Source: Mesorhizobium sp. YIM 152430 (lineage in GTDB: Bacteria > Pseudomonadota > Alphaproteobacteria > Rhizobiales > Rhizobiaceae). Taken from it: a stretch of 64,000 bases of DNA. Made by a program: the position numbers and the translations under genes. The stretch is from the NCBI RefSeq assembly GCF_029210365.1, contig NZ_JARGES010000056.1, forward strand, positions 1 to 64,000. Direction: 5' to 3'. Of the stretch, positions 50,320 through 60,488 are shown one piece after another (position 1 is the first letter of the stretch; each line of letters opens with the position of its first letter). The notes under the pieces were generated by a model. It was given only the letters and a program-made list of their open reading frames with translations, made no database searches and was not told the origin of the DNA.

Positions 50320-52809
50320 TCAACCTCTCCGCTTGCCCTTCCCCCCGATCACCGCCTCCGCCTTTCTGAAATCCGCCCACGGATCGACCTTCAGATTGTC
50401 GAGCCGCGCCATCGCGTTCGCCACCGTGTAATGATCCGCCCTGATCTGCGGCGACAGTTCGTCCCACGACAGCGGCATCGACACCGCAGCGCCCTCCCGC
50501 GCCCGCGTCGAATAGGGCGCGACGGCGGTCATGCCGCGGCCGTTGCGCAGATAGTCGATCAGGATCTTGCCCTTGCGCTTCGCCTTGGTGATCGTCGTGA
50601 CATAGGAATCCGGCTGGTCCGCCGCCATTTCCTCCGCGATCGCCTTGGTGAACGCTTTCACCGTATCCCAGTCGGCCTTCGGCTTCACCGGGGCCACCAC
50701 ATGCAGCCCCTTGCCGCCGGACGTCTTGATGAACCCCGTCAGCCCATGCGCCTCCAGCCGTTCGCGCACCGCATGAGCCGCCTCGATCACGCGCTCCCAT
50801 GCGACGCCGTCGCCGGGATCGAGGTCCATGATGATCATGTCCGGCTTCTCGATGTCGGCAAGCGGCGCGCCCCAGGGGTGGATTTCGAGCGTCGCGCCCT
50901 GGACCAGGCCGATCAGCCCGTCGAGATCGTCGATGGCGATGCCGGGCTCGGCCGAATCGTCGAGCTTTTCGTGGACGGTGAGGATTTCCTTGCTCTGCCC
51001 TTTCCACGCATGTTTCTGGAAGAAGCACTGGCCGGAAATGCCGGTCGGGCAACGAAGCAGGGCCAGCGGCCGGTTGACCACGAATGGCGCCATCAGCGGC
51101 CAGACCTGCGAATAATAGTCCGCCAGCCCCTCCTTGGTGACGCCGGCATCTTTCCAGTAGACCCGGTCGGGATGGGTGAGCTTCACCGCGCTCTTGGGCT
51201 TGTCCTTAGCCTTCTCTTCGGCGCCGCCCTCGCGAACGATCTCGGCCGCGGGCTTGTCCTCGCGGATGCCGCGGAACGACGCGTGTCGCACGTTTCCGTC
51301 CGCCGTCCACGCGCGGAACTCCACTTCCGCGACCATCTTCGGCTCGACGAACACCGCGCCGCGCCGCGCCTCGGCCGAAAGCTTTCCGTCGAAAGGTGAG
51401 TCCTTTTCCTCGATCGCCTTCAATCGCTTGAACACATCCTCGGCCACCGCACGCGAAAAGCCGGTGCCGACGCGACCCGCATGGATGAGCCTGCCGCCCT
51501 CATGATAGCCGATCAGCAGCGAGCCGACCGCCGTCTTCGAGGTCGAGGACGGCACATAGCCGCCGATGACGAACTCCTGCCGCTCGGCGCATTTCGACTT
51601 GATCCAGTCGCGCCCGCGCCCGGAGACATACTTGCCGTCGCGCACCTTGGAAATCACGCCTTCGAGGCTGAGCCGGCAGGCATGGCGCAGGATCATCTCG
51701 CCGTCTTCCTCGAAATGGCTCGAAAAGCGCAGCGCGTTCGGCGCGTCCGAGAGCAGCCTTTCCAGCACCGCCTTGCGCTCGATCAGCGGCGTTCCGCGCA
51801 AATCCTTCCCGTCGAGATAGAGAAGATCGAAGGCGTAGAAGACGAAGCGGTCGGACCGCCCTTCGCTCAGATCGGCCTGCAACGCGGAAAAATCCGAGGC
51901 ACCGCCATTGCCCTCGACGACGAGTTCGCCGTCGATGATGGCGTCCTTCAGGGCGAGCTTGCGGAAAGCGTCGGGCACGGCCTCGCCGAACTTCTCCGTC
52001 CAGTCGAGCCCGCTGCGCGTGAACAGCGTCACCTTGCGGCTCTGCACATGCGCCTGGAGGCGGTAGCCGTCGAACTTGATCTCGTGCAGCCAGCGCGTGC
52101 CCGACGGCACATTCGGCTTCAGCGTGGCCAATTGCGGCTCGACGAAGCCCGGATAGCCGGACGTCTTCGCGCCCTTGATGCGCCTCAGTGGCGCCTTCTT
52201 CGTCTCGAGCTTGCCGGTCTTCGACGACCAGCCCGGCGTCTCGCCGGCCACGTCGGCGATCAGCCGTCCGGTCTTCACCGATTCCGGCCGTTCCTCGAGA
52301 ATGTCCGGGTCGTCCTGCGAGCGTGCGAATTCGTCGTCGCTCTTGATCATCAGCCAGTTGTCGCGCTTCTCGCGCGGCTTTCGCGCCATGCGGACGAGAT
52401 GCCAGACGCCCTTGAGCTTTTCGCCGGAAAGCTCGATTTCCAGATGCCCCTTCCTATAGCCCTTGGCGTAGTCGACGACCGGCTTCCACGTCCCGCGATC
52501 CCACACGATCACCGTGCCGCCGCCATATTCGCCCTTCGGGATGGTGCCCTCGAAATCGCCATAGTCGAGCGGGTGGTCTTCCGTCTGAACGGCGAGCCGC
52601 TTCTCGCCCGGAACGAGGCTCGGGCCGCGCGTGACGGCCCAACTCACCAGCACCCCGTCCACCTCGATGCGGAAATCATAGTGCAGCCGCGTCGCATCGT
52701 GCTTCTGGACGACGAAGCTGTTGCCCTTCGATTTGGTCTTGCGCACTGAGCCGGACGGCTCAGGCGTCTTCTTGAAGTCGCGCTTCTGCCTGTAGGTTTC
52801 GAGCGCCAT
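50320..52809 (-). CDS. ligD: Multifunctional DNA ligase D
   Basis: 829 residues with three domains in the order phosphoesterase (about 1-190; HDATRLHYDFRIEVDG, DHPLDYGDFEGTIPKGEYGG), ATP-dependent ligase (about 215-540; EIKFDGYRLQAHV with the nucleotidyl-acceptor Lys near residue 245, DGELVVEG, LEGVISKVRDGKY) and primase-polymerase (about 560-820; QKHAWKG, IIMDLDPGDG, SGGKGLHVVAPVK). The enzyme cleans, fills and seals DNA ends with Ku. One base separates it from the second Ku gene, with which it forms a leftward operon. Confidence 0.96.
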   Translation of the reverse strand: MALETYRQKRDFKKTPEPSGSVRKTKSKGNSFVVQKHDATRLHYDFRIEVDGVLVSWAVTRGPSLVPGEKRLAVQTEDHPLDYGDFEGTIPKGEYGGGTVIVWDRGTWKPVVDYAKGYRKGHLEIELSGEKLKGVWHLVRMARKPREKRDNWLMIKSDDEFARSQDDPDILEERPESVKTGRLIADVAGETPGWSSKTGKLETKKAPLRRIKGAKTSGYPGFVEPQLATLKPNVPSGTRWLHEIKFDGYRLQAHVQSRKVTLFTRSGLDWTEKFGEAVPDAFRKLALKDAIIDGELVVEGNGGASDFSALQADLSEGRSDRFVFYAFDLLYLDGKDLRGTPLIERKAVLERLLSDAPNALRFSSHFEEDGEMILRHACRLSLEGVISKVRDGKYVSGRGRDWIKSKCAERQEFVIGGYVPSSTSKTAVGSLLIGYHEGGRLIHAGRVGTGFSRAVAEDVFKRLKAIEEKDSPFDGKLSAEARRGAVFVEPKMVAEVEFRAWTADGNVRHASFRGIREDKPAAEIVREGGAEEKAKDKPKSAVKLTHPDRVYWKDAGVTKEGLADYYSQVWPLMAPFVVNRPLALLRCPTGISGQCFFQKHAWKGQSKEILTVHEKLDDSAEPGIAIDDLDGLIGLVQGATLEIHPWGAPLADIEKPDMIIMDLDPGDGVAWERVIEAAHAVRERLEAHGLTGFIKTSGGKGLHVVAPVKPKADWDTVKAFTKAIAEEMAADQPDSYVTTITKAKRKGKILIDYLRNGRGMTAVAPYSTRAREGAAVSMPLSWDELSPQIRADHYTVANAMARLDNLKVDPWADFRKAEAVIGGKGKRRG

Positions 52810-52810
52810 C

Positions 52811-53641
52811 TCAGCTTGCCTTGCGTCGCGGTGCTTCCGTCTTCGGCTTGCGTTTCGCCGCTGCCTTCTGCGCGCCGGCGCTCTGGCGCAGCGCGTCCAT
52901 CAGGTCGATCACCTTGCCCTTGGCCTCGCGCTTTGGCTTCCTGATTTCCTTGCCTTCCATCTTCGCCTTGACGAGATCGGCCAGCGCCGCATCGTAGCGA
53001 TCGTCGAACCTGGCGGGATCGAACGTGCCGCTCTTGGTGGAGATGATGTGCCTGGCGAGGTCGAGCATCTCGCCCTTGATCTTCAGATCCGGGATCTTGT
53101 CGAACGCGTTGTCGGCGGCACGAACCTCGTAGTCGAAATTCAGCGTGTCGGCGACCAGCCCCCGCCCCTGCGCGTGGATGAGAACCGTGCGCACGCGCCG
53201 GAAGAGGACGGCGGTGGCGAGGGCCGCGACGCCCTTCGCCTTCATGCCTTCGCGGATCAGCCCGAACACCTCCTGCGAGGCGTCGTCCGCCGGCGCGAGA
53301 TAGTAGGGCTTGTCGAAATAGACCGTGTCCACGTCGGCGCAGGAAATGAAGTGCTCGACCGTCAGCATCTTGTCGCTCTGCGGCGTCGCCGCCGCGATCT
53401 CCTCGGGTTCGAGCAGGATATAGGCGCCCTTCGACGTCTCGTAGCCCTTGACCTGATCGTCATGCTCGACCGGCTTGCCGGTCTCGGCATCGACATATTC
53501 ACGCTTCACGCGATTGCCGGTCTTCTTGTTGAGGACGTGGAAGGAAACGCGCTCCGACGTCGTCGCGGCCGAATAGAGCGCGATGCCGCAGGCGAGTTCG
53601 CCGATCTTCAGGTGACCTTTCCAGATTGCACGTGGCGCCAA
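52811..53641 (-). CDS. ku: Ku protein (second copy)
   Basis: 276 residues from a TTG with GGAG 8 bases upstream; this start gives LAPRAIWKGHLKIGELACGI, which aligns with the MAPRSFWKG start of the first Ku, whereas the longer frame adds 22 non-conserved residues. Core motifs SFHVLNKKTGNRVKREYVDA, VKGYETSKGAYILLEPEEI and DKPYYLAPADD. Basic tail (KRKPKTEAPRRKAS). In Hyphomicrobiales paired Ku proteins can act as heterodimers; here one is on each side of ligD. Confidence 0.93.
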   Translation of the reverse strand: MAPRAIWKGHLKIGELACGIALYSAATTSERVSFHVLNKKTGNRVKREYVDAETGKPVEHDDQVKGYETSKGAYILLEPEEIAAATPQSDKMLTVEHFISCADVDTVYFDKPYYLAPADDASQEVFGLIREGMKAKGVAALATAVLFRRVRTVLIHAQGRGLVADTLNFDYEVRAADNAFDKIPDLKIKGEMLDLARHIISTKSGTFDPARFDDRYDAALADLVKAKMEGKEIRKPKREAKGKVIDLMDALRQSAGAQKAAAKRKPKTEAPRRKAS

Positions 53642-53780
53642 GGGCTGAACTCCGAACGCAATGCCGCAATCACCAGAACTCGCAAGCGTCGTGCCTGTTC
53701 CGCCCAAGCGATTGCGCCAGCACTTGCCCGGCGCCGAAAGCCCGGCCTACGATGGCGAAAGGCATCAAAGGGGCTTGATC

Positions 53781-55463
53781 TTGGCACAATCCGCCGAACT
53801 CATCGTCACGAACGCGCGCATTCTCACCATGGACGAGGCCGCCCCGCGCGCCGAGGCGATCGCCATCGCGGAAGGCCGCATCATCGGCGTCGGAAGCAAT
53901 CGCGAGATCGAGGCGCTGGCCGGGCCGTCGACGCGCCGCATAGACGGCAAGGACCGCTCACTCCTGCCCGGCTTCGTCGAAAGCCACATGCACCTTTTCT
54001 CCGGCGCAGCCGAACTCGACGACCTGCATCTGGCCGGCGTCAAGGGTTTCGAGGCGCTGAAGGCGGCCGTCACTAACTACGCGGCGCAAAACCCCGACGC
54101 CCCTTTCCTGATGGCGCAGCTTGCCGACTATGCGATTTTGTCGCCGCAGGAACGCGTCACCCGCCACCATCTCGACGCGATCCTTCCCGACCGCCCCTTC
54201 GCCATGTCGGCCGCCGACCACCACACGGTCTGGGCCAACACGGCGGCGCTTCAAGCCGCCGGTCTGCTGCATGGTCGGACGCTCGGCCCCGGCAACGAGA
54301 TCGTCATGGGCGAGGACGGACTTGCCAATGGAGAATTGCGCGAATCCGAGGCGTTCGGCCCCGTCGTCGCGCTGACCGGCAAGGAGCGCGCGGGTCTGGG
54401 GCTGCGCACCGGCGGCGAGCCCGATCCCGCGCCGACTGCCGATGAGCGCGCCGCCGACCGGGCGATCATGAAGAAGGGCCTCGATTTCGCCGCCCGCCAC
54501 GGCATCACCTCGATCCACAACATGGACGGCAATCTCTACACGCTCGAACTTCTTTCCGAGATCGAGGCCGAAGGCGCGCTCGACGTTCGCGTCAAGGTGC
54601 CGTTCCACTTCAAGAACTTCATGGAGCCCGAAGCGCTCGAAAAAGCCTCGCACATGGCGGCGACCTACAAGTCGGATTGGCTGTCGTCGGGCTTCGTCAA
54701 ATTGTTCTATGACGGCGTCCTCGACGGATGGACCGCGGTCATGATCGAACCCTATGCCGGCAAACCGGGCTGGCATGGCGAGCCGCTCTTCTCGCCCGAA
54801 CGGTTCAAGGAACTGGCGATCGAGATCGACCGGCGCGGGCTCCAGATCGCCGTCCACGCAATCGGCGACGGCGCCGTGCGCGCGGTGCTCGACGGTTACG
54901 AGGCGGCGCGAAAGGCCAATGGCGCGCGCGACAGCCGCCACCGCATCGAGCATATCGAGGTGACGACGCCGGCCGATATTCCGCGCTTCGCCGAACTCGG
55001 CGTCGTCGCGTCGATGCAGCCACCCCACCCGCCCGGCGCGATGGATTTCCCGCTGGAGCCGACGATTTCCGTCATCGGCCGCGACCGCTGGCCCTACGCT
55101 TACGCCTGGCGGACACTGAAGGATGCGGGGGCGCAAATCTGCTTCGCCTCGGACTGGCCGGTTTCGGACATTTCGGTCCTGCGCGGCATCAAGGCCGCCG
55201 TCACGCGCGAGAAATGGGCCGACGACATGCCCGACCAGTCCTTCACGCTGCACGAGGCGATCGAAGCCTACACCGCCAAGGGCGCCTATGCCGGCTTCGC
55301 CGACGACCGGCTCGGCCGGCTGAAACCGGGCTATCTTGCCGATTTCGTCCTTCTCGACGGCGACATCGAGGCCCTGGCGCCAGAGGCCATCGACACGCTC
55401 GCCGTTGCGATGACCGTCTGCGGCGGAAAGGTCTCCTACGACGCATCGACCACCTCCGGTTGA
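53781..55463 (+). CDS. Amidohydrolase family 3 (YtcJ-like) metal-dependent hydrolase
   Basis: 560 residues from a TTG at 53781 with AAAGGGG upstream, giving MAQSAELIVTNARILTMDEA; the longer frame is out of family. Metal-binding start PGFVESHMHLFSG, then LQIAVHAIGDGAV, RIEHIEV and FASDWPVS (final Asp). YtcJ/NfdA-type enzymes hydrolyse N-substituted formamides, imides or other amides. It is upstream of a polyamine-type ABC operon with a 92-base gap and may be co-regulated. Confidence 0.9.
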   Translation: MAQSAELIVTNARILTMDEAAPRAEAIAIAEGRIIGVGSNREIEALAGPSTRRIDGKDRSLLPGFVESHMHLFSGAAELDDLHLAGVKGFEALKAAVTNYAAQNPDAPFLMAQLADYAILSPQERVTRHHLDAILPDRPFAMSAADHHTVWANTAALQAAGLLHGRTLGPGNEIVMGEDGLANGELRESEAFGPVVALTGKERAGLGLRTGGEPDPAPTADERAADRAIMKKGLDFAARHGITSIHNMDGNLYTLELLSEIEAEGALDVRVKVPFHFKNFMEPEALEKASHMAATYKSDWLSSGFVKLFYDGVLDGWTAVMIEPYAGKPGWHGEPLFSPERFKELAIEIDRRGLQIAVHAIGDGAVRAVLDGYEAARKANGARDSRHRIEHIEVTTPADIPRFAELGVVASMQPPHPPGAMDFPLEPTISVIGRDRWPYAYAWRTLKDAGAQICFASDWPVSDISVLRGIKAAVTREKWADDMPDQSFTLHEAIEAYTAKGAYAGFADDRLGRLKPGYLADFVLLDGDIEALAPEAIDTLAVAMTVCGGKVSYDASTTSG

Positions 55464-55555
55464 ACGGGCAAAAATTCCCCAACTTCCTCATTTTTGGGGT
55501 GAATTCGAGTTCGAAACGGTTAGGCTAGAGCCATTCAACCGATACGGAGACGCGC

Positions 55556-56653
55556 TTGCCACCCTCAACGACCCGTTCGGACATCGAAGTCGAGAAGCTG
55601 AGCAAGATATTCGGTAGCGGCGACGATGCGGTTCGGGCGCTCGACGATGTCAGCCTGACCATACCGGAAAACGAGTTCTTCACGCTTCTGGGTCCATCGG
55701 GCTGCGGCAAGACCACGCTCCTGCGCATGATCGCCGGCTTCGAGCAGCCGACATCCGGCCGCATCAGGCTCGGCGGCTCGGACATCGCCGATCTGCCGCC
55801 CAACAAGCGGCCCGTCAACACCGTCTTCCAGTCCTACGCGCTCTTCCCGCACATGACGGTGGCGCAGAATATCGGCTTCGCGCTCAAGATGCTGGGCAAG
55901 CCGAAAGCCGAAATCGAGGCGACGGTTTCGGAAATGCTGAAACTGGTGAAGATGGAGCCGATGGCGAACCGCAGGCCGGCGCAGATTTCCGGCGGCCAGC
56001 AGCAGCGCGTGGCGCTGGCCCGCGCGCTTGCGCCGCGCCCACGCGTGCTTCTTCTCGACGAACCGCTTTCCGCGCTCGACCTGAAACTGCGCAAGGAAAT
56101 GCAGGTCGAACTGAAGCGCCTTCAGGCCGAAACCGGCATCACCTTCATCTTCGTCACGCACGACCAGGAAGAGGCTTTGACCATGTCGGACCGCATTGCG
56201 GTCATGAGCGCGGGAAAGGTGCTCCAGGTCGGCCCGCCGCGCGAAATCTACAATCACCCGGCCGAGCGCTTCGTCGCCGACTTCATCGGCGACACCAACT
56301 TCATCGCGGGCAAGGTCGAGCGCGCGAACGGCCAGTCCGCAACGGTGCGGCTGTCGTCGGGCCAGGCGCTGGACGCCGGCCTGCCGAAAGGTCTGTCGCC
56401 GAGCGAAGGCGATCAGGTCACGCTGGTCGTGCGTCCCGAACACGCCAAGCTCGCCGCCGACGGCCCGCTCAAGGGCACGGTCGAGAACGCCGTCTATTTC
56501 GGCACCGACACGCATTTCCATGTCCGCCTCGACACGGGCGATCTCTTCATCCTGCGCAGCCAGAACGCGGCCATGCCCGCCGGCCTGCCCGACACCGGCG
56601 ACGCCGTCTCGATCGCGATTCCCGAAGGCGCCGTCCAGGTGGTGCGCGGATGA
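55556..56653 (+). CDS. potA: Polyamine-type ABC transporter ATP-binding protein
   Basis: 365 residues from a TTG with GGAGA upstream. Walker [15 protein letters not shown]-loop [13 protein letters not shown], signature [19 protein letters not shown], Walker [18 protein letters not shown], and a TOBE regulatory domain from about residue 290 ([20 protein letters not shown]). Pattern as in PotA/PotG of the spermidine/putrescine group. The four genes are in potABCD order; the A-B overlap is 4 bases. Confidence 0.9.
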   Translation: MPPSTTRSDIEVEKLSKIFGSGDDAVRALDDVSLTIPENEFFTLLGPSGCGKTTLLRMIAGFEQPTSGRIRLGGSDIADLPPNKRPVNTVFQSYALFPHMTVAQNIGFALKMLGKPKAEIEATVSEMLKLVKMEPMANRRPAQISGGQQQRVALARALAPRPRVLLLDEPLSALDLKLRKEMQVELKRLQAETGITFIFVTHDQEEALTMSDRIAVMSAGKVLQVGPPREIYNHPAERFVADFIGDTNFIAGKVERANGQSATVRLSSGQALDAGLPKGLSPSEGDQVTLVVRPEHAKLAADGPLKGTVENAVYFGTDTHFHVRLDTGDLFILRSQNAAMPAGLPDTGDAVSIAIPEGAVQVVRG

Positions 56654-57594
56654 GCGCGGTCGAACTGGCGCCGCACGGCGCGGACACGGCCAAGCCGAAG
56701 GCAGGGCGCGGCGACATCGCCTGGCGTTGGTGGCTCGTCGCGCCGGCGCTCGTCGTGCTGTTGCTCGCCGCCTCCGGGCCGCTTTTGATCGTGCTGGTCT
56801 ATTCCTTCCTGGAGCCCGGCAATTTCGGCGGCGTGATCTGGAATTTTTCCACCGAAGGCTGGTTCCAGGTCTTCTTCACGCGCGACATTTTCGACGAGAC
56901 GGTGGCGCCCGCCACCGCCCATCTCGACATCTTCTGGCGCTCGATCAAGCTGGCGCTCTATACGACCTTCTTCGCAGCCATCCTCGGCTTTCCGACGGCC
57001 TGGTTCATCGCCACGCGGGCGCCCGACGTGCGGCCGATCTGGCTCTTCCTCGTCACCATTCCGTTCTGGACCAATCTCGTCATCCGCACCTTCGCCATCC
57101 AGGAAGTCATCCGCAACGAGGGGCTGGTGAACAACGTGCTGCGCGGCCTGGGAATCATCTCCGCGCCGATCCAGATGCTCTACACCGATTTCGCCATCAT
57201 GCTCGGCATGGCCTACGTCTTTCTGCCGCTGATGGTGCTGCCGCTCTATGCGAGCATGGAAAAGCTGGATTTCAAGCTGCTCGAGGCCGGCTACGATCTC
57301 TACGCCAGCCGCCTGCGCGTTCTCTGGCACATCGTCCTGCCACTGGTGAAGCCGGGCTTCATCGCCGGCTCCATCCTCGTTTTCATCCCCGCTATCGGCG
57401 CCTATGTGACGCCGCGCATCCTCGGCGGCGGGCGCAACCTGATGCTGGGCAATTTGATCGAGCTTCAGTTCGGCCAGGGCCGCAACTGGCCGCTCGGCTC
57501 GGCGCTCGCGCTGACGCTGCTCGTCATCGTCGTCTTTGCGCTGCTCTTCTACATCCGCTCGACTTCGCAGCCCGAGGGTCAGCGGCATGGGTAA
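56650..57594 (+). CDS. potB: Polyamine-type ABC transporter permease, PotB/PotH-like
   Basis: 314 residues with six helices. Features: [11 protein letters not shown] (first periplasmic loop), [20 protein letters not shown] and EAA loop [20 protein letters not shown], followed by [21 protein letters not shown] 30-residue N-terminal cytoplasmic tail precedes the first helix. Overlaps the next permease by eight bases. Confidence 0.92.
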   Translation: MSAVELAPHGADTAKPKAGRGDIAWRWWLVAPALVVLLLAASGPLLIVLVYSFLEPGNFGGVIWNFSTEGWFQVFFTRDIFDETVAPATAHLDIFWRSIKLALYTTFFAAILGFPTAWFIATRAPDVRPIWLFLVTIPFWTNLVIRTFAIQEVIRNEGLVNNVLRGLGIISAPIQMLYTDFAIMLGMAYVFLPLMVLPLYASMEKLDFKLLEAGYDLYASRLRVLWHIVLPLVKPGFIAGSILVFIPAIGAYVTPRILGGGRNLMLGNLIELQFGQGRNWPLGSALALTLLVIVVFALLFYIRSTSQPEGQRHG

Positions 57595-58393
57595 GCGCAA
57601 CTTCTCCATCGCCAGCCTGCCCGGCTTCGCGACGGTCGCGATGATCACCTTCGTCTTCCTTTATCTGCCGATCGTCACCCTCGTCGTCTATTCCTTCAAC
57701 GAAGCCGCCTCGATGGCGCGCTGGGAGGGGTTTTCGCTGCGCTGGTACGAGGCGGCGCTGAACAACCGGCAGGTGCAGGACGTCTCCATCCGCTCGCTCG
57801 TCATCGCCGCGTGGGCGGCGACGCTGGCGACGATCCTCGCCACGATGGCCGCGCTCGCCACCACGCGAAACGAGCGCCGCTTTCCCGGCCAGACCATGGT
57901 CTATGCGCTGATCAACCAGCCGCTGATGGTGCCCGAAATCGTGACCGGCGTGGCGCTCCTGATCTTCTTCGCCATGATCAAGGTATCGACCGGCTATCAG
58001 GGCCTCGGCTATCTCGTCGCCGCGCACACGGCCTTTTGCATTCCCTTCGCCTATCTGCCGATCCGCGCGCGGCTGGAGACGATGGACCTGACGCTGGAGC
58101 GCGCCGCCGCAGACCTTTACGCCACGCCGTTCCAGTCATTTCGCCATGTGACGCTGCCGCTGCTCGTGCCGGGGATCATCGCCGGCTTCATGCTCGCCTT
58201 TGTCACCTCGCTCGACACCGTCGTCATCACCGAATTCATCAAATCAGCCGGACAGGATACGCTGCCGACCTACATGCTGGGTCAGATGCGCCGCGTCATC
58301 ACGCCGGAGATGAACGCCATCTCCACGCTCTTCCTTCTCCTGTCCCTGATCGCCGTGACCGTCTTCTTCCTTTTGTCACGCAAGAAAGCCTGA
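57587..58393 (+). CDS. potC: Polyamine-type ABC transporter permease, PotC/PotI-like
   Basis: 268 residues, six helices. VVYSFNEAASMARWEGFSLR (typical second-permease loop), INQPLMVPEIVTGVALLIFF, EAA loop TLERAAADLYATPFQSFRHV, and FVTSLDTVVITEFIKSAGQ. It forms the heterodimeric channel with PotB. Starts inside the end of the potB-like gene. Confidence 0.92.
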   Translation: MGKRNFSIASLPGFATVAMITFVFLYLPIVTLVVYSFNEAASMARWEGFSLRWYEAALNNRQVQDVSIRSLVIAAWAATLATILATMAALATTRNERRFPGQTMVYALINQPLMVPEIVTGVALLIFFAMIKVSTGYQGLGYLVAAHTAFCIPFAYLPIRARLETMDLTLERAAADLYATPFQSFRHVTLPLLVPGIIAGFMLAFVTSLDTVVITEFIKSAGQDTLPTYMLGQMRRVITPEMNAISTLFLLLSLIAVTVFFLLSRKKA

Positions 58394-58421
58394 AAACCGG
58401 AACCGAATGGGAGTGCCGAAG

Positions 58422-59459
58422 ATGAGAACCACAGGACTGATATTGGCGGCAGGCGCGCTTGCCGCCTCGACCGCGCTCAGCGCCGCGCAGGATGGCGGCC
58501 AGCTCAACATCTACAATTGGGGCAACTATACGAGCCCCGAAATGATCGAGAAGTTCGAGGCCGAAACCGGCATCAACGTCACCGTTACCGATTTCGATTC
58601 CAACGACACCGCGCTGACCCGCATCCGCGCCGGCGGCCATGGCTTCGACATCGTCGTGCCGTCGAACAATTACGTCCCGATCTGGGTCGAGGCCGGGCTC
58701 CTGATGGAACTCGACCCGGAGGAAATTCCGAATATGGCGAACATCGCCGAGCGTTGGCGCGATGTCGAATGGGACCCGAACCGCACGCACACGATTCCGT
58801 GGCAGTGGGGCACGACCGGCGTCATCGTCAACACCTCCGTCTATGACGGCGACATCAACACCTCCGCCATCTTCCTCGACCCGCCGGACGAATTGAAGGG
58901 CAAGATCAACGTCATTCCCGAAATGACCGACGTGATGAACCTTGCCGTGCGCTATGTCGGCGGCGAACAGTGCTCGACCGACCGCGACGTCCTGCGCCAG
59001 GCGCGCGACAAGCTGATGGAGGCCAAGCAACACTGGATCGCGCTCGATTACGGCACGGTCGACGCCTATGCGGCCGGCGACATCGCCGCCGGCGTCTACT
59101 GGAACGGCGCCTCGATGCGCGCCCGACTCCAGAACGACGACCTTGCCTATGGCTATCCGAAGGAAGGCTATCCGGTCTGGATGGATTCGGCAGCGATCCT
59201 CGCCGATGCGCAGAACCCGGAAAACGCCAAGACATTCCTGAACTTCGTGCTCGAGCCCGAGAACGCCGCCATGATCTCCGAATTCGCGCGCTATGCGAAC
59301 GGCGTCGAGGGCTCGGAAGAGTTCATGCCCGAGGACATGACCACGGCGCCCGAGATCGTCGTTCCTGCCGAACACGAGCCGGCCGGATATTTCTCCGTCA
59401 CCTGCCCGGCCGAAACGCAGCAGATCTACACCCAGATCTGGACCGAACTTTTGCGCTAA
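58422..59459 (+). CDS. potD: Polyamine-type periplasmic binding protein, PotD/PotF-like
   Basis: 345 residues from MRTTGLILAAG, chosen because GGGAG lies upstream; the ATG 15 bases earlier is part of that site. Signal peptide ends STALSAAQ. The family pattern LNIYNWGNYTSPEMIEKFEA, GFDIVVPSNNYVPIWVEAGL, PWQWGTTGVIVNTSVYDGDI and YAAGDIAAGVYWNGASMRA fits PotD/PotF. Substrate could be spermidine, putrescine or a related amine. A strong terminator follows. Confidence 0.92.
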   Translation: MRTTGLILAAGALAASTALSAAQDGGQLNIYNWGNYTSPEMIEKFEAETGINVTVTDFDSNDTALTRIRAGGHGFDIVVPSNNYVPIWVEAGLLMELDPEEIPNMANIAERWRDVEWDPNRTHTIPWQWGTTGVIVNTSVYDGDINTSAIFLDPPDELKGKINVIPEMTDVMNLAVRYVGGEQCSTDRDVLRQARDKLMEAKQHWIALDYGTVDAYAAGDIAAGVYWNGASMRARLQNDDLAYGYPKEGYPVWMDSAAILADAQNPENAKTFLNFVLEPENAAMISEFARYANGVEGSEEFMPEDMTTAPEIVVPAEHEPAGYFSVTCPAETQQIYTQIWTELLR

Positions 59460-59483
59460 GCCGTTCTTGCGTCTTGTCTTTTG

Positions 59484-59514
59484 AAAGCGCCGGCTTCCGA
59501 GCCGGCGCTTTTTC
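59484..59514 (+). terminator. Rho-independent terminator of the pot operon
   Basis: A 10-bp GC-rich stem AAGCGCCGGC / GCCGGCGCTT with a TTCCGA loop, continuing into a T5 run. It begins 25 bases after the binding-protein stop. The clearest intrinsic terminator in the window. Confidence 0.93.
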
Positions 59515-59810
59515 ATGTGTTGCATGAAAGACTCACCCGTCCTCGCGGTCCGTGAACGCGCGAAACTTGTCGTGGCGAATCTTGACGCGAATCAAGCCTT
59601 TACGTAACTCTGTTGACAGGGACGAGTGGTGCTTTGCGATCGTTCAGCGCACCTGGCTTGGGTGACGGATCGCGCAAGGTCCCGCGGGGGCGACTTCGCT
59701 TTGTCGAGAGTTCAATGCGTTTTGCGACTGCCATGGCGACATGGCGGCGAGGGCTGGGTGCGTCCATGCGCTGGCCCGCCTGATATCGAATGGGACGACG
59801 ACAGACCGCG
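59515..59810 (+). promoter_or_regulatory. Upstream region of visN with candidate promoter
   Basis: No gene is supported. A possible sigma-70 type pair is TTGACG (59582-59587), 17 bases, TAACTC (59605-59610). A second -35-like TTGACA at 59613-59618 lacks a good -10. The long 5' region (about 200 bases) ahead of the visN start leaves room for regulation of the flagellar master regulators. Confidence 0.45.
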
Positions 59811-60488
59811 ATGACCGAAGCTTTCTCGACCTTTCGCACCGACCGCATCGCAGCTTCCGGCCTGCGTGAACTGGGCGTCCTGATGCGCGGCTTTGCGCGC
59901 CGCATCGGCGCCGATGCCTATCTGCTCTTCGAACACCGCCCGCAGACCGGCAGCGTCGGACTGATCGCCTGCGACTGGCCGTTCGACATGATCGCGGAAA
60001 TCGGCTCGGACGGCCTCAATCGGCTCGCCGGGGCAGGAATCGCCTGCGCGCCAGGCGAGACCGCAAAGGCCATCGCGCTCGACGCACCCGCAATTCCCGA
60101 AGACGTTTCGCTTGCCGCGCGCGACAGCGGCTATTCGAGCCTCATCTGCCAGAGCCTTCCCGTCGGCGAGGCGCTTTTCATAGCCGTCTACTGCGCGGGC
60201 GACGACGGCGCATTGTGCGTCGAGGAAGCCGAACTTGCGCAGATGCGTTCCATCTACGCCATCTCGCAGCGGCTGAAGGCGAAGGCCGAGACCGCCTCGC
60301 CGCTCTCCGTGCGCGAAAAGGAGTGCCTGAGCTGGGTCGCCGAAGGCAAGACCACCGAGGAGGTCGCGATGATCCTCGGCGTCTCGGCCAACACCATCAA
60401 TGCCTATATCGCCAAGGCGATCCAGAAGGTCGCGGCCACCAACCGCGCCATGGCGATCGCCACCGCGATCCGCTCCGGCATGATCTGA
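59811..60488 (+). CDS. visN: LuxR-type flagellar master regulator VisN
   Basis: 225 residues from MTEAFSTFRTDR. N-terminal 150 residues form an autoinducer-type sensor fold without recognised acyl-homoserine-lactone residues; the C-terminal 65 residues are a LuxR HTH (PLSVREKECLSWVAEGKTTE, EVAMILGVSANTINAYIAKA). VisN and VisR of Sinorhizobium form a heteromeric activator of the flagellar, chemotaxis and rem genes; the pair here, with flhB and fliG on the opposite strand nearby, fits that locus. One-base overlap with the next gene. Which of the two is N and which R is from gene order. Confidence 0.8.
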   Translation: MTEAFSTFRTDRIAASGLRELGVLMRGFARRIGADAYLLFEHRPQTGSVGLIACDWPFDMIAEIGSDGLNRLAGAGIACAPGETAKAIALDAPAIPEDVSLAARDSGYSSLICQSLPVGEALFIAVYCAGDDGALCVEEAELAQMRSIYAISQRLKAKAETASPLSVREKECLSWVAEGKTTEEVAMILGVSANTINAYIAKAIQKVAATNRAMAIATAIRSGMI

